Source of the DNA: CAXMNX01 sp964194845
Lineage (GTDB): Bacteria > Pseudomonadota > Alphaproteobacteria > Rhodobacterales > Rhodobacteraceae
Length of the DNA: 39,387 nt
Direction: 5' to 3'
Assembly (NCBI GenBank): GCA_964194845.1
Contig: CAXMNX010000098.1
Location: 1 to 39,387 of the forward strand
Shown: positions 15,630-23,855 of the stretch, in pieces
How positions within the stretch are numbered: the first letter of the stretch is position 1
How the letters are laid out: the number at the start of each line of letters is the position of its first letter
Notes under the pieces: model-generated
Databases searched by the model: none
What the model saw: the letters and a program-made list of their open reading frames with translations, nothing else
Told to the model about the DNA's origin: nothing
Position numbers and translations under genes: made by a program

Positions 15630-16265
15630 ATGGCGGCGAAGATCTCAAAGGCCAAACCGGTCAGCAAGGCCGGTGCGAGCGGGCTGTGTGCGGGCGCAAA
15701 TCTGCGCACGCCCTGCGGCGCGCGCCGTGTGGAGTTCCTGCGTCCCGGCGATCTGGTCGTCACCCGCGACGATGGGCTTCAACCGGTCCGCATGATCTGG
15801 ACGCGCACGGTAACAGTGGCCGAGATTGCCGCCGATCCATCTCTTGCGCCAATTGTTATTCGACCGCGCGCCATTGGCCCGATGATGCCAAAACATACGC
15901 TTTCGGTGGGTGCAGCGCATCGGTTGCTGATCCCGGGGTGGCGGTTGCTGGATGAAGACGACGGCGAAAGCTGCCTTGTCCCGGCGCGCGACATTGTCGG
16001 CTTGAACGACAGCGCGTTTAGCGACCGTTCATCGGAGGAAGTCGTCTATTACAACGTTGTCTTCGACGAGCATCTTGTCTTCTGCGCAAACGGGCTGCCG
16101 GTTGAAAGTTTCCTTCCCAACAAGGCCACGCTGAAGCAGGCCCCGAAGTCGGTGAAGGAAAATCTGACCAAAACGTTTCCTGACTTCGCCCCGAAGTTCG
16201 CCGATTATCCAGCACCGCGCTATAAGCTGCGCGAGCGTGTGTCTTACAACCCGGACTTTGCGTGA
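15630..16265 (+). CDS. Stand-alone Hint-domain (Hedgehog/intein) protein
   Basis: A protein of about 211 residues consisting almost wholly of a Hint domain. The canonical nucleophile position is Cys20 (LCAGANLRTPCGARRVEFLRPGDLV), with block A reading 'TP.G...V..L.PGD.V.T.D.G.QPVR'. It then has GAAHRLLIPG (block B His), VPARDIVGLN and the C-terminal YYNVVFDEHLVFCANGLPVESF. Hint domains self-cleave at the cysteine; roseobacters carry many such proteins whose biological role is not established. Here only about 19 residues precede Cys20, so there is almost no N-terminal part to release. The start is uncertain: ATG 15630, GTG 15624 and TTG 15600 are in frame. The 99-residue orphan follows after nine bases and is probably cotranscribed. 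Confidence 0.82.
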   Translation: MAAKISKAKPVSKAGASGLCAGANLRTPCGARRVEFLRPGDLVVTRDDGLQPVRMIWTRTVTVAEIAADPSLAPIVIRPRAIGPMMPKHTLSVGAAHRLLIPGWRLLDEDDGESCLVPARDIVGLNDSAFSDRSSEEVVYYNVVFDEHLVFCANGLPVESFLPNKATLKQAPKSVKENLTKTFPDFAPKFADYPAPRYKLRERVSYNPDFA

Positions 16266-16274
16266 GGTCACAAA

Positions 16275-16574
16275 ATGTATCGGTCAATCGAAGTTCGCTA
16301 CAAAATATCAAGAATTCCCGGCACGTTTTCCGGCGGCGGTAACGACATAGATCTGGCGCTGGGTTTTCGAAATGAGGCGATGTACCACGTCGAGGCGGCG
16401 CTTGAAGCAAAAGGCCTTGGTGAATGCGTCGGTGCCGAGATCGGGAGGGATGAAGTTAATTTCGGTTTTGAGGTAAAGGACTTTGATGCCGCCGAAGCTG
16501 CCGTGCGCAAGTCCGTTGCGGGGACCAAGTTCGAAGGCATTCGCCAGATTACGCGGTTTGAGATGCCCGCCTAA
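16275..16574 (+). CDS. 99-residue protein of unknown function downstream of the Hint gene
   Basis: I do not recognise this family. It starts at ATG 16275 with a GAGGT ribosome-binding site, nine bases after the Hint stop. The peptide has no signal or membrane segment, is mildly acidic, and shows an alternating beta-alpha-beta pattern (RSIEVRYKISRI, MYHVEAALEAKGLGE, VNFGFEVKDFDAAEAAVRKSV, GIRQITRFEMP), possibly a ferredoxin-like fold. Codon use and GC content look like neighbouring genes. Its stop overlaps that of the convergent FAD oxidoreductase by four bases (16571-16574). The tight spacing suggests cotranscription with the Hint gene; function is unknown. Confidence 0.72.
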   Translation: MYRSIEVRYKISRIPGTFSGGGNDIDLALGFRNEAMYHVEAALEAKGLGECVGAEIGRDEVNFGFEVKDFDAAEAAVRKSVAGTKFEGIRQITRFEMPA

Positions 16575-17647
16575 GCGACCGAAGTTTTGTGGAACCGCGC
16601 AGGCGACAAGGCTCTGACCGTTGTTTCGCCAAGTTCGGGTATCCGGTTCAGCACAATATCAGCCAGCAGCTTTGATGCCGCAGGCGCGGTCTGAAACCCG
16701 TAACCACCCTGCCCCGCCATCCAGAAAAACCCCGTCGCGCCGGGGTCTTCGCCAATTACGAGCGTTCGATCCGGCGCAAAGGTCCGCAAGCCCGCCCACG
16801 ACTTTTCGACCCGGGTTACCGGTTCGCTGACATGCGCTTGATACCGGGCGATGCCTTCGGCCAGAACCATGTCATCGGCCCACGCGTCCATAGGCTCGAC
16901 GGCGTGTTCCTCGGCGGGTGAGACGATCCAGCCGCCTGCATCGGGTTTCGCGTACCAGGTCTCGCCTGGTCCAAAAAGCATCGGCCAGTTGCGCACATCG
17001 TGCCCACCGGGTGCGGGAAGACGCGCCACTGATCGCCGAAGGGGCGTCAGGCCGAGCGGACGAATGCCCGCGCCATCCGCGATCCCGTCCGCCCAGGCAC
17101 CGGCGGCGTTTACGATGACATCAAATGCCATCTCGGTGGATGCTGTCTTTACGACCCAACCCTCAGACCCTTTGCGAACTGAAACCTGTTCACCAGGTCG
17201 GATGTCGGCGCCTGCGTTTCGCGCAGCGCGCGCGTATCCTTGCAGGAGCTTGTCGGTGTCAAGATCTGACGCGTCTTCGTGAACTGCGGCAAGAATTACA
17301 TCGTCGTGAATGATCGGGACAGTGTCGCGCGCTTCCCGCAAGGGGATCGACTGCAGGTGCATTTCGGCGCAATCCTGTTCGAACTTTGCCTCTTCGCCAC
17401 TAAGTGCGAGCATCATCAAGCCGCGCGGGCTGAGAACTTCTGCTGCGACGTGGCTTGCTTTCGATGCCGCGTTCAGCGCGCGGACAACGACATTGCCGTA
17501 ATTTTCCTCGAACATCGCCGCCGACCGCCCGCTGGCGTGATAGCCAAGAACGAGTTCTGCTTCAAAGACTGTGCATCTGGCGTGGGGCGCAAGCTCTGCT
17601 GCCGCCGACACCCCAGCAATGCCGCCGCCAATAATGGCAATTCGCAC
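16571..17647 (-). CDS. FAD-dependent oxidoreductase of the DAO family (glycine/sarcosine/D-amino-acid type)
   Basis: The 358-residue protein begins with the FAD dinucleotide-binding fold IIGGGIAGVSAAAELA (GxGxxG at 7-12), followed by VFEAE, whose acidic residue binds the ribose, and HASGRSAAMFEENYG. Later segments (NAAGAWAD, PLRRSVARLPAP, SWAGLRTFAPD and the C-terminal FFWMAGQGGYGFQTAPAA) are standard for the DAO superfamily (sarcosine oxidase, D-amino-acid dehydrogenase, glycine oxidase). Length is near that of monomeric enzymes. The exact amine or amino acid cannot be read from sequence. It starts with GTG (17645-17647), which overlaps the marR stop as TAGTG, so it is coupled to and probably controlled by that regulator. 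Confidence 0.86.
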   Translation of the reverse strand: MRIAIIGGGIAGVSAAAELAPHARCTVFEAELVLGYHASGRSAAMFEENYGNVVVRALNAASKASHVAAEVLSPRGLMMLALSGEEAKFEQDCAEMHLQSIPLREARDTVPIIHDDVILAAVHEDASDLDTDKLLQGYARAARNAGADIRPGEQVSVRKGSEGWVVKTASTEMAFDVIVNAAGAWADGIADGAGIRPLGLTPLRRSVARLPAPGGHDVRNWPMLFGPGETWYAKPDAGGWIVSPAEEHAVEPMDAWADDMVLAEGIARYQAHVSEPVTRVEKSWAGLRTFAPDRTLVIGEDPGATGFFWMAGQGGYGFQTAPAASKLLADIVLNRIPELGETTVRALSPARFHKTSVA

Positions 17648-18096
17648 TATCTGGCCGCCTTGAGCGCTTCGACGAGGGCGCTTAGCCCATCAAGCGCGGG
17701 GTGCAATTCTTCGGTGGCGAGTTTTGGGGCGAGCGCAATAAGAATTTCAGCTTCCCGCGACGCAGCGGCTGTATAGGCGCGCTCGCCGTCAATCGTCACG
17801 TCAACAAGCGGTGATGTTTTGTGCGCTGGATTGGGTTGAAGCTCGACCAGTTTTCTTTTGGCGAGGTCATCGACGAGCTTTTGGATGTGCTGGCGCGAGA
17901 CCAGACGCGCGCGTGCAATGGCAGGAACGGATTGCGCGCCGTCGCGCACCAGTATTTCAAGGATGCCGCATTCGGCGTATGTCATTTTCGGCCCGCCGTT
18001 GGCCCTTGTATTTTGTGCCTGCCAAAGCACCCGCGCGTCGCGCGCCAGGACCAGTAGCTGGTAGAGGTCAGAGTTATGAGGGTCGCTGCCGGGCAT
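17647..18096 (-). CDS. MarR-family transcriptional regulator
   Basis: The 149-residue protein fits the MarR family: an N-terminal dimerisation helix (LYQLLVLARDARVLWQAQN) and a winged helix-turn-helix at about residues 38-105 (MTYAECGILEIL, QSVPAIARARLVSRQHIQKLVDDLAKRKLVE, then a beta wing TSPLVDVTIDGERAY). C-terminal helices complete the dimer. It is the first gene of a coupled pair with the DAO-family oxidoreductase. A 46 bp symmetric operator-like sequence lies 28 bp upstream, so autoregulation and control of the oxidoreductase by an amine-type ligand is likely (inference). Confidence 0.88.
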   Translation of the reverse strand: MPGSDPHNSDLYQLLVLARDARVLWQAQNTRANGGPKMTYAECGILEILVRDGAQSVPAIARARLVSRQHIQKLVDDLAKRKLVELQPNPAHKTSPLVDVTIDGERAYTAAASREAEILIALAPKLATEELHPALDGLSALVEALKAAR

Positions 18097-18124
18097 AAAT
18101 TCAGGATTTACTCGGGTGCTTAAT

Positions 18125-18170
18125 TTGACAGGTTAGTTGTCAAATTGACATGTGACAACCAACTTGTCAA
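18125..18170. promoter_or_regulatory. Double-dyad operator upstream of the marR-oxidoreductase operon
   Basis: Two 18-base arms (18125-18142 and 18153-18170) are inverted copies with 16 of 18 positions matching. Each arm is itself a TTGACA...TGTCA-type dyad, and a further TTGACA lies between them (18145-18150). The site sits between the aldo/keto reductase stop and marR, where an autoregulatory MarR operator is expected. Confidence 0.65.
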
Positions 18171-18173
18171 GCT

Positions 18174-19097
18174 CTATGCCTCTTCCAGCCGATCCGTTGC
18201 AGGCGGTGGCGCGGGCGTAAGGCTGGAAATCGCCGCATATAGATCGTCGTCAAGATTGTAATCAATCGCCGCCAGGGACGGCGCAAGCTGTTCGGCGGAC
18301 CGCGCAGAGATGATTGGCCCATGAACGCCCTTGTGCCGCGCGACCCAGGCGACAGCCAGTGTCGCAGGGTGAACGCCCGCTTTTGCGGCCAGCTCTGTCA
18401 GGTCAATCGGCACCTGATGCATCCACTTGGGTGCATAGCGTTGTGCGTACATGGGATCGTCATTCAGGCGGCCACCTCCTTTGCCCTGATATTTACCGGT
18501 CAGCAGGCCGCCGCCCAGCGGCGAATAGGGACAGACGCTGAAGCCCTCGGAAATTGCCATCGGCAATATTTCAACCTCGATCTGTCGTTTAACGAGATTA
18601 TACATCGGTTGCAGGAACGAGATTCCAATACCAAGACCCTCGGCAACTCTTTGCGCTTTCATCACCTGCCAGGCGGCATAATTGGAAACGCCGATAAATC
18701 GCACAGACCCCTGTTGAACAAGTTCCGCCAGTACGCCGAACGAGGCATCCAAAGGTGTGTCGCGATCCCAGCGATGAAAGTAGAGAACATCAACGGTATC
18801 CATGCCGAGACGCCGCCGGCTTTCGTCGAATTCGCGGCGGATCAGGTCGGGTGCCACGCTTTGGCCTTCGCCGCATTTTGTGGCGATGAACACGTCGTCA
18901 CGCTCGTTCGCTGCAAGCTGGCCAAGTATGGTTTCAGACGCCCCGCCCGTGTAGGCGTGCGCGGTATCAAAAAAGTTGATGCCCGAGGACCGGCAGGCAT
19001 TATACATGGCCGCGCTGTCAGATTCAGAGGCCTTTTTGCCAAACTGCATTGTGCCGAAGCTGAACGCCGACACCGGTTTTCCTGAGATTGTGTGCAT
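18174..19097 (-). CDS. Aldo/keto reductase
   Basis: A 307-residue (alpha/beta)8-barrel NADPH-dependent oxidoreductase. The catalytic tetrad is visible: Asp44 and Tyr49 in FFDTAHAYTGG, Lys74 in ATKCGEG, and His108 in YFHRWD. RFIGVSNYAAWQ and CPYSPLGGGLLTGKY are typical of the AKR group related to YdbC/YhdN-type reductases. The ATG at 19097 has an AAGGGG ribosome-binding site; the open frame extends upstream through the binding-protein terminator and is not coding there. Substrate unknown. The stop lies four bases from the operator-like dyad of the marR operon, so this gene is upstream of, and separate from, that operon. Confidence 0.9.
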   Translation of the reverse strand: MHTISGKPVSAFSFGTMQFGKKASESDSAAMYNACRSSGINFFDTAHAYTGGASETILGQLAANERDDVFIATKCGEGQSVAPDLIRREFDESRRRLGMDTVDVLYFHRWDRDTPLDASFGVLAELVQQGSVRFIGVSNYAAWQVMKAQRVAEGLGIGISFLQPMYNLVKRQIEVEILPMAISEGFSVCPYSPLGGGLLTGKYQGKGGGRLNDDPMYAQRYAPKWMHQVPIDLTELAAKAGVHPATLAVAWVARHKGVHGPIISARSAEQLAPSLAAIDYNLDDDLYAAISSLTPAPPPATDRLEEA

Positions 19098-19140
19098 TGT
19101 CTGCCCCTTTTGACTCGCCCCGAGTTTCCCTCGTAGACGC

Positions 19141-19171
19141 AGAAAAGAAAAGGCCGCCGAAAACGACGGCC
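19141..19171 (-). terminator. Intrinsic terminator of the xdh-purine transport operon
   Basis: On the minus strand GGCCGTCG-TTTT-CGGCGGCC (19152-19171, with one G-T pair) is followed by TTTTCTTTTCT. It lies 20 bases after the binding-protein stop and closes the nine-kilobase operon. Confidence 0.8.
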
Positions 19172-19191
19172 TTTCCAACAATTTGGTGGGA

Positions 19192-20274
19192 TCAGTTCGG
19201 AATATCGCCGTTGATGCCTTCGACATAAAAGCTCATTCCGGCAAGGGTTCCGTCGTCGGCCGTTTCGCCCGCGCCCAACCAGGCCGAGCCGTCTTGCTTG
19301 TTCAGCGGGCCAGTGAACGGGTGGTAGCTGCCTGATGCCAGAGAATCCCGAAGTGCGATTGCCTCGGCCTTCACATCGGCAGGAACGGCGTCGGAAATCT
19401 CGCCGATCCCGACCATGCCCGGTCCAATGCCGTCCCAGGTGTCAACGCTTGTCCAGGTGCCGTCCAAAACCGCCTGCACGCGCGCGATGTAGTAAGGCGC
19501 CCAGTTGTCGATAATCGACGACACACGCGGTGAAGGCGCGTATTCCCCCATGTCCGATGCCTGACCGAACGTGATGACATTGCCCGCAGTCTCGGCTGCG
19601 GCTTGCGGTGCGGTCGAGTCTGTATGCTGCAACACCACATCGGCGCCATTTTCGATCAGGGCCTTGGCGGCATCCGCCTCTTTCGCCGGATCGAACCAAG
19701 TGTAAGCCCAGATTACCGAGAACTCGATGTCAGGATTCACCTTTTTGGCGTGGATATAGGCCGAATTGATGCCCCGGATAACTTCGGGGATCGGGAACGA
19801 CGCGATATAGCCGATCTTGTTGGTCTTGGTCATGCTACCGGCGATATGGCCCTGAACCGCGCGGCCTTCATAGAAGCGCGCCGAATAGGTCGAAACGTTA
19901 TCAGCCCGCTTGTAACCGGTGGCATGTTCGAATTTCACGTCCGGGAACTTTGCCGCGACGTTGATCGTCGGGTCCATATAACCAAATGACGTGGTGAAGA
20001 TGATATCTGCACCCTGAAGCGCCATCTGCGTCATCGCGCGTTCGGCATCGGCACCTTCCGGCACGCTTTCCTGAAACACGGTTTCGACCTTGTCGCCGAA
20101 ATGTTCCTGAACCGCGAGAAGGCCCTGGTGATGCTCAAAAGTCCAGCCGCCGTCGCCCACCGGACCGACGTAGATGAACCCTGCCTTCACCGGTCCGTCG
20201 CCGTGGCTTCCGGCAAAAGCGGCGGTCGCGAATGCCGCGGCTGCGACGCTTGCTAAGAATGTACGTTTCTTCAT
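19192..20274 (-). CDS. BMP-family ABC transporter substrate-binding protein (purine/nucleoside type)
   Basis: The 360-residue secreted protein has a Sec signal peptide (MKKRTFLASVAAAAFATAAFA) without a lipobox cysteine, so it should be a free periplasmic binding protein. The mature start VKAGFIYVGPVGDGGWTFEH and later PEVIRGINSAY, WFDPAKEADAA and QHTDSTAPQAAAE are characteristic of the BMP/PnrA family, whose members bind nucleosides or purines. The start ATG 20274 has a GGGGAGA ribosome-binding site. It is the last gene of the operon, 31 bp after the permease, and sits before a terminator. The separate strong ribosome-binding site fits the higher amount of binding protein needed relative to the membrane parts. 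Confidence 0.88.
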   Translation of the reverse strand: MKKRTFLASVAAAAFATAAFAGSHGDGPVKAGFIYVGPVGDGGWTFEHHQGLLAVQEHFGDKVETVFQESVPEGADAERAMTQMALQGADIIFTTSFGYMDPTINVAAKFPDVKFEHATGYKRADNVSTYSARFYEGRAVQGHIAGSMTKTNKIGYIASFPIPEVIRGINSAYIHAKKVNPDIEFSVIWAYTWFDPAKEADAAKALIENGADVVLQHTDSTAPQAAAETAGNVITFGQASDMGEYAPSPRVSSIIDNWAPYYIARVQAVLDGTWTSVDTWDGIGPGMVGIGEISDAVPADVKAEAIALRDSLASGSYHPFTGPLNKQDGSAWLGAGETADDGTLAGMSFYVEGINGDIPN

Positions 20275-20305
20275 TTGTTTCTCCCCAGTGGTGTTACAAT
20301 TGGCC

Positions 20306-21235
20306 TCAGTGTGAGGCATGAAAGGCCCGCCCAAGCGATGCCGGCGCACTAAGTGCGGCGCGGTTGCGGTCGGACGAGATAATAACCAGCACAAGAATGG
20401 TTATCAGGTATGGCGACATCGACAAGAGTTCGACCGGGATTGCCACGCCCGCGGCCTGAAGGTTGAGCTGTAGAACGGTGATGCCGCCAAATAGGTAGGC
20501 GCCAAGAAGGACGCGGCCAGCGCGCCAGGATGCAAAGACTACGATTGCCAGCGCGATCCAGCCCGCGCCTGCGGTCATGCCTTCAGTCCATTGCGGAACG
20601 CGCACAAGGCTGAGGTAAGCGCCCCCCAGACCGGCGCAAGCACCGCCGAACGCAATCGCCGAAAGGCGAACGAATATCACATTGTAGCCCAGCGCATGGG
20701 CGGCATCGTGGCTTTCGCCGACGGCACGCAGGATCAGACCGGCGCGTGTATATTTCAGGAACGCCCAGACGCTGGCGACAAGCACGAGCGAGAAATAGAC
20801 CATAAGATCATGACTGAAGAGGATGCGGCCCAGGTACGGAAGATCGGACAGCACGGGTATGTTTATTTGACCGGTCGAGGGCGGCTTGACGCCGATATAA
20901 CCCTGCCCCATCAGGCTGGACAGCCCGAGGCCAAAGAGCGTCAGGGCAAGGCCGGTGGCAACCTGATTGGACAGCAGATATTGCGTCAGAAATCCAAACA
21001 CCAGCGACAAGAGCGCCCCGCCAATGGCGGCGAAAACGAACCCAAGAAACGGCGAGCCGGTTTCGACCGCGATGGCAAATCCGCAGATTGCGCCGACGAT
21101 CATCATGCCTTCAACACCAAGGTTCAGAACGCCGGAGCGTTCGGTAACCATCTCGCCAATGGCGGCCAGAAGGATGGGTGTTGACGACACCATCAGCGTC
21201 GCAAGCAGAAAGTCAATTTGAATAGACAAGCCCAT
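20306..21235 (-). CDS. ABC transporter permease 2 (BPD/NupQ-like), purine/nucleoside uptake
   Basis: The 309-residue inner-membrane protein has repeated hydrophobic helices from residue 8 to 290 and the family motif ERSGVLNLGVEGMM near residue 33, typical of the shorter permease of BMP-type nucleoside transporters. ALGYNVIFVRLSAIAFGGACAGLGGAY is the cytoplasmic coupling region. Its start ATG overlaps the stop of the longer permease (TAATG, one shared base). It should pair with the other permease as a heterodimer. Substrate is inferred from the adjacent xdh genes. Confidence 0.87.
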   Translation of the reverse strand: MGLSIQIDFLLATLMVSSTPILLAAIGEMVTERSGVLNLGVEGMMIVGAICGFAIAVETGSPFLGFVFAAIGGALLSLVFGFLTQYLLSNQVATGLALTLFGLGLSSLMGQGYIGVKPPSTGQINIPVLSDLPYLGRILFSHDLMVYFSLVLVASVWAFLKYTRAGLILRAVGESHDAAHALGYNVIFVRLSAIAFGGACAGLGGAYLSLVRVPQWTEGMTAGAGWIALAIVVFASWRAGRVLLGAYLFGGITVLQLNLQAAGVAIPVELLSMSPYLITILVLVIISSDRNRAALSAPASLGRAFHASH

Positions 21236-22320
21236 TATGCGTGGCCCTCCCGTCCGATTCGCACGCGGAAATTCGTCAGAACATCCAGCGCGAGCAAGAA
21301 AAACAGCAGCATTCCCTGGAATGCCTGGATTGCGGCGGCGGGCAGGCCAAGCGTCGCTTGTGCTGCTTCACCGCCGATATAGGTCAGCGCCATCAAGAGC
21401 CCGGCCAGCAATATGCCAACCGGATGCAGGCGGCCAAGGAACGCGACGATGATCGCGGTGAAACCATAACCGACGTTGAAGTCGATGCTGATCTGACCTG
21501 CCGGACCTGCGACCTCGAACATGCCCGCCAATCCAGCCAAAGCACCCGAGAGGCCAAGACAAAACAGGATCAGGCGATTTGGATTTACGCCGGCAAATTT
21601 AGCCGCGCGCGGGCTTGCGCCGGCGAGGCGGATGTTGAAGCCCATAATGTGGCGGGTCAGCAGAATGTAGGCGAATATGACCGCGATAAACGCCGCGACG
21701 ACGCCCCAGTGCATACCCCAACCGGCGATCAGCTCGTTGTTTGCTGTGCTTTCATACTGGCGCAGATTTCGCGAGCCCGGAAATCCCGAACCTTCGGGGT
21801 TTCTGAGCAGGCCCAGCGCCATTGATGCCAATATTTGCTCGGCCACATAGACCAGAAGCAGCGAGACAAGGATCTCGTTGGTGTTGAACCGGGTCTTTAG
21901 AATGCCGGGGATCATTGCCCAGAGAAATCCGCCGAAGGCTCCGGCGATTATCATCAGCGGAAAGATCAGCCAGCGCGCTTCCATCGGATAGAACGCCAGA
22001 CCCATCGCGGCACCGAATATCGCGCCCATGATGTATTGGCCTTCGGCACCGATATTCCAGATGCCCGCGCGGAAACCCATGCTGAGCCCAACGGCGATCA
22101 GGATCAGCGGCCCGGCTTTGATTAAAAGTTGACCTCGAAAGTACGAGGCCAGCGGGCCGAACAATGGATCCCAGAAAATCGTGCGAATTGTGACCAGAGG
22201 ATCATTTCCAAGAAATGCGAATAAAATGCCGCCGGCAACCATGGTGGCCAAAACAGCAACCAACGGCGCCAAGTAACTCCATCCGCGCGACGGCGTCGGG
22301 CGTTTCTCCAGCCGTATCAT
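21235..22320 (-). CDS. ABC transporter permease 1 (NupP-like), purine/nucleoside uptake
   Basis: The 361-residue permease has a first helix at about 17-38, then a series of membrane segments with the family signature RAGIWNIGAEGQYIMGAIFG and, further on, FNIRLAGASPRAAKFAGVNPNRLI as the coupling helix region. It is about 50 residues longer than its partner, as in other BMP-type systems. The start ATG overlaps the ATPase stop by four bases (ATGA), and its own stop overlaps the next permease. It is therefore translationally coupled on both sides. Confidence 0.87.
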   Translation of the reverse strand: MIRLEKRPTPSRGWSYLAPLVAVLATMVAGGILFAFLGNDPLVTIRTIFWDPLFGPLASYFRGQLLIKAGPLILIAVGLSMGFRAGIWNIGAEGQYIMGAIFGAAMGLAFYPMEARWLIFPLMIIAGAFGGFLWAMIPGILKTRFNTNEILVSLLLVYVAEQILASMALGLLRNPEGSGFPGSRNLRQYESTANNELIAGWGMHWGVVAAFIAVIFAYILLTRHIMGFNIRLAGASPRAAKFAGVNPNRLILFCLGLSGALAGLAGMFEVAGPAGQISIDFNVGYGFTAIIVAFLGRLHPVGILLAGLLMALTYIGGEAAQATLGLPAAAIQAFQGMLLFFLLALDVLTNFRVRIGREGHA

Positions 22321-23855
22321 GCGTTTGCCTCCTCGTGGATGTGGGCGACTTCCATTCCGTGGGCACCCCCCAACATCAAGCCGATCTCGTCGATTGTGAG
22401 GCCCTGTGCCGAGCGTGGTTCGCTGAGGCGGCCTTCGTTCAACGCGGCAAACCGGCCGGAGATCTCCATCAATTCGTCCAGGTCCTGGCTGATCACCAGA
22501 ATCGCAGCACCTTCAGCGGCCAAATCGAGGATGGACTGCCGGATTGCTGCGGCCGCACTCGCGTCGACGCCCCAGGTTGGCTGGTTTACCACCAGCACAT
22601 CGGGTTTTTGCAAAATCTCGCGGCCAATGACAAATTTCTGAAGGTTGCCGCCCGAAAGCGCCCGTGCGGCGTTGCCGGCACCCGGTGTCCGAACATCAAA
22701 CTCAGCGATCACCTCTTCAGCAAACGCCCGCGCCTTGGCCCAGTCGATCAGCCCACGATGCACCATGTTTTTGCGGACCTGGCCGGTGAGGACTGCATTT
22801 TCTATAAGGCTCATGTCAGGCGCGGCAGCGTGGCCCAGCCGTTCTTCGGGCGCGGCCAGAAGGCCGATTGCCCGTCGCGCGTTTGGACCAAGATCGCCAA
22901 TAGGTTGGCCGTTCAGCACGACCGTGTCGGCCTTGGCAAGAAGCTCGCCCGATAACGCGCCTAGAAGTTCATCCTGGCCGTTACCTGCGACACCACCGAT
23001 GCCAAGGACTTCACCCTGGCGTATCTCAAGCGTCACGTCCTTCAACGATGTCCCAAAGGGGTTGGCCGACTTGACCGAAAGCCCTTTAAGCGACAAGGCG
23101 ACGTCGCCAAGATCGTGATCCGCCGCCGACGGCGTCTTAAGCTCGGTCCCGACCATCATCTCGGCAAGTTCGCGGGCAGTCTTTTCGCGCGGATCACAGC
23201 TTCCGACAACTTCGCCCAGCCGCAGGATTGTTGCGCCGTCGCACAAGGACCGGATTTCCTCCAGTTTGTGGCTGATATAAAGGATCGACGTGCCTTCGGA
23301 TTGCAGCTTTCTGAGCGTTTCAAAAAGGATATCGACCTCTTGCGGGGTCAAGACACTGGTCGGCTCGTCCATGATCAGCAATTTCGGGTCTTGCAGCAAG
23401 CATCGGATGATCTCGACGCGCTGGCGTTCCCCGGCGGATAGATCGCCGACTAGCCGACCCGGATCAAGCGGCAGGCCATAGTTTTCGCTGACTTCACGGA
23501 TGCGCCCGGCCAGCTCGCGCATGGGCGGCGGTTCCTCCATTCCGAGTGCGACGTTTTCTGCAACATTCAAGGCCTCGAACAGCGAAAAATGCTGGAAAAC
23601 CATAGCGATACCGGTAGAACGCGCCTCGTGCGGGCTGCCGGGTGTGTAAGCATTGCCATCGAATGTCATGTGGCCCGCATCGGGTTTGACGAGGCCGTAA
23701 ACCATCTTAACCAGGGTCGATTTTCCGGCACCGTTTTCGCCCAGCAATGCGTGGACTTCACCCACGCCGACCGAAAACGTCACGTTATTGTTGGCGACGA
23801 CACCGGGATAAGCCTTTCGAAGCCCCTCCACAGCCAGGAGTGACCCCGCACTCAC
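22317..23855 (-). CDS. ABC transporter ATP-binding protein with two nucleotide-binding domains
   Basis: A 512-residue protein with two fused ABC domains, as in BMP-type nucleoside and sugar importers. Domain 1 has Walker A GENGAGKST (39-47), LSAGERQRVEI and LLIMDEPTSVLTP. Domain 2 starts with a degenerate Walker A (GVAGNGQDE), has LSGGNLQKFVIGREI, and a Walker B reading VLVVNQPTWGVD, where the catalytic Glu is absent; one degenerate site is usual in this family. The start is taken as GTG 23855: it overlaps the xdhC stop (GTGA), and the protein then begins right before the first beta strand. A much longer upstream open frame lies inside xdhC and is not coding. Confidence 0.88.
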   Translation of the reverse strand: MSAGSLLAVEGLRKAYPGVVANNNVTFSVGVGEVHALLGENGAGKSTLVKMVYGLVKPDAGHMTFDGNAYTPGSPHEARSTGIAMVFQHFSLFEALNVAENVALGMEEPPPMRELAGRIREVSENYGLPLDPGRLVGDLSAGERQRVEIIRCLLQDPKLLIMDEPTSVLTPQEVDILFETLRKLQSEGTSILYISHKLEEIRSLCDGATILRLGEVVGSCDPREKTARELAEMMVGTELKTPSAADHDLGDVALSLKGLSVKSANPFGTSLKDVTLEIRQGEVLGIGGVAGNGQDELLGALSGELLAKADTVVLNGQPIGDLGPNARRAIGLLAAPEERLGHAAAPDMSLIENAVLTGQVRKNMVHRGLIDWAKARAFAEEVIAEFDVRTPGAGNAARALSGGNLQKFVIGREILQKPDVLVVNQPTWGVDASAAAAIRQSILDLAAEGAAILVISQDLDELMEISGRFAALNEGRLSEPRSAQGLTIDEIGLMLGGAHGMEVAHIHEEANA

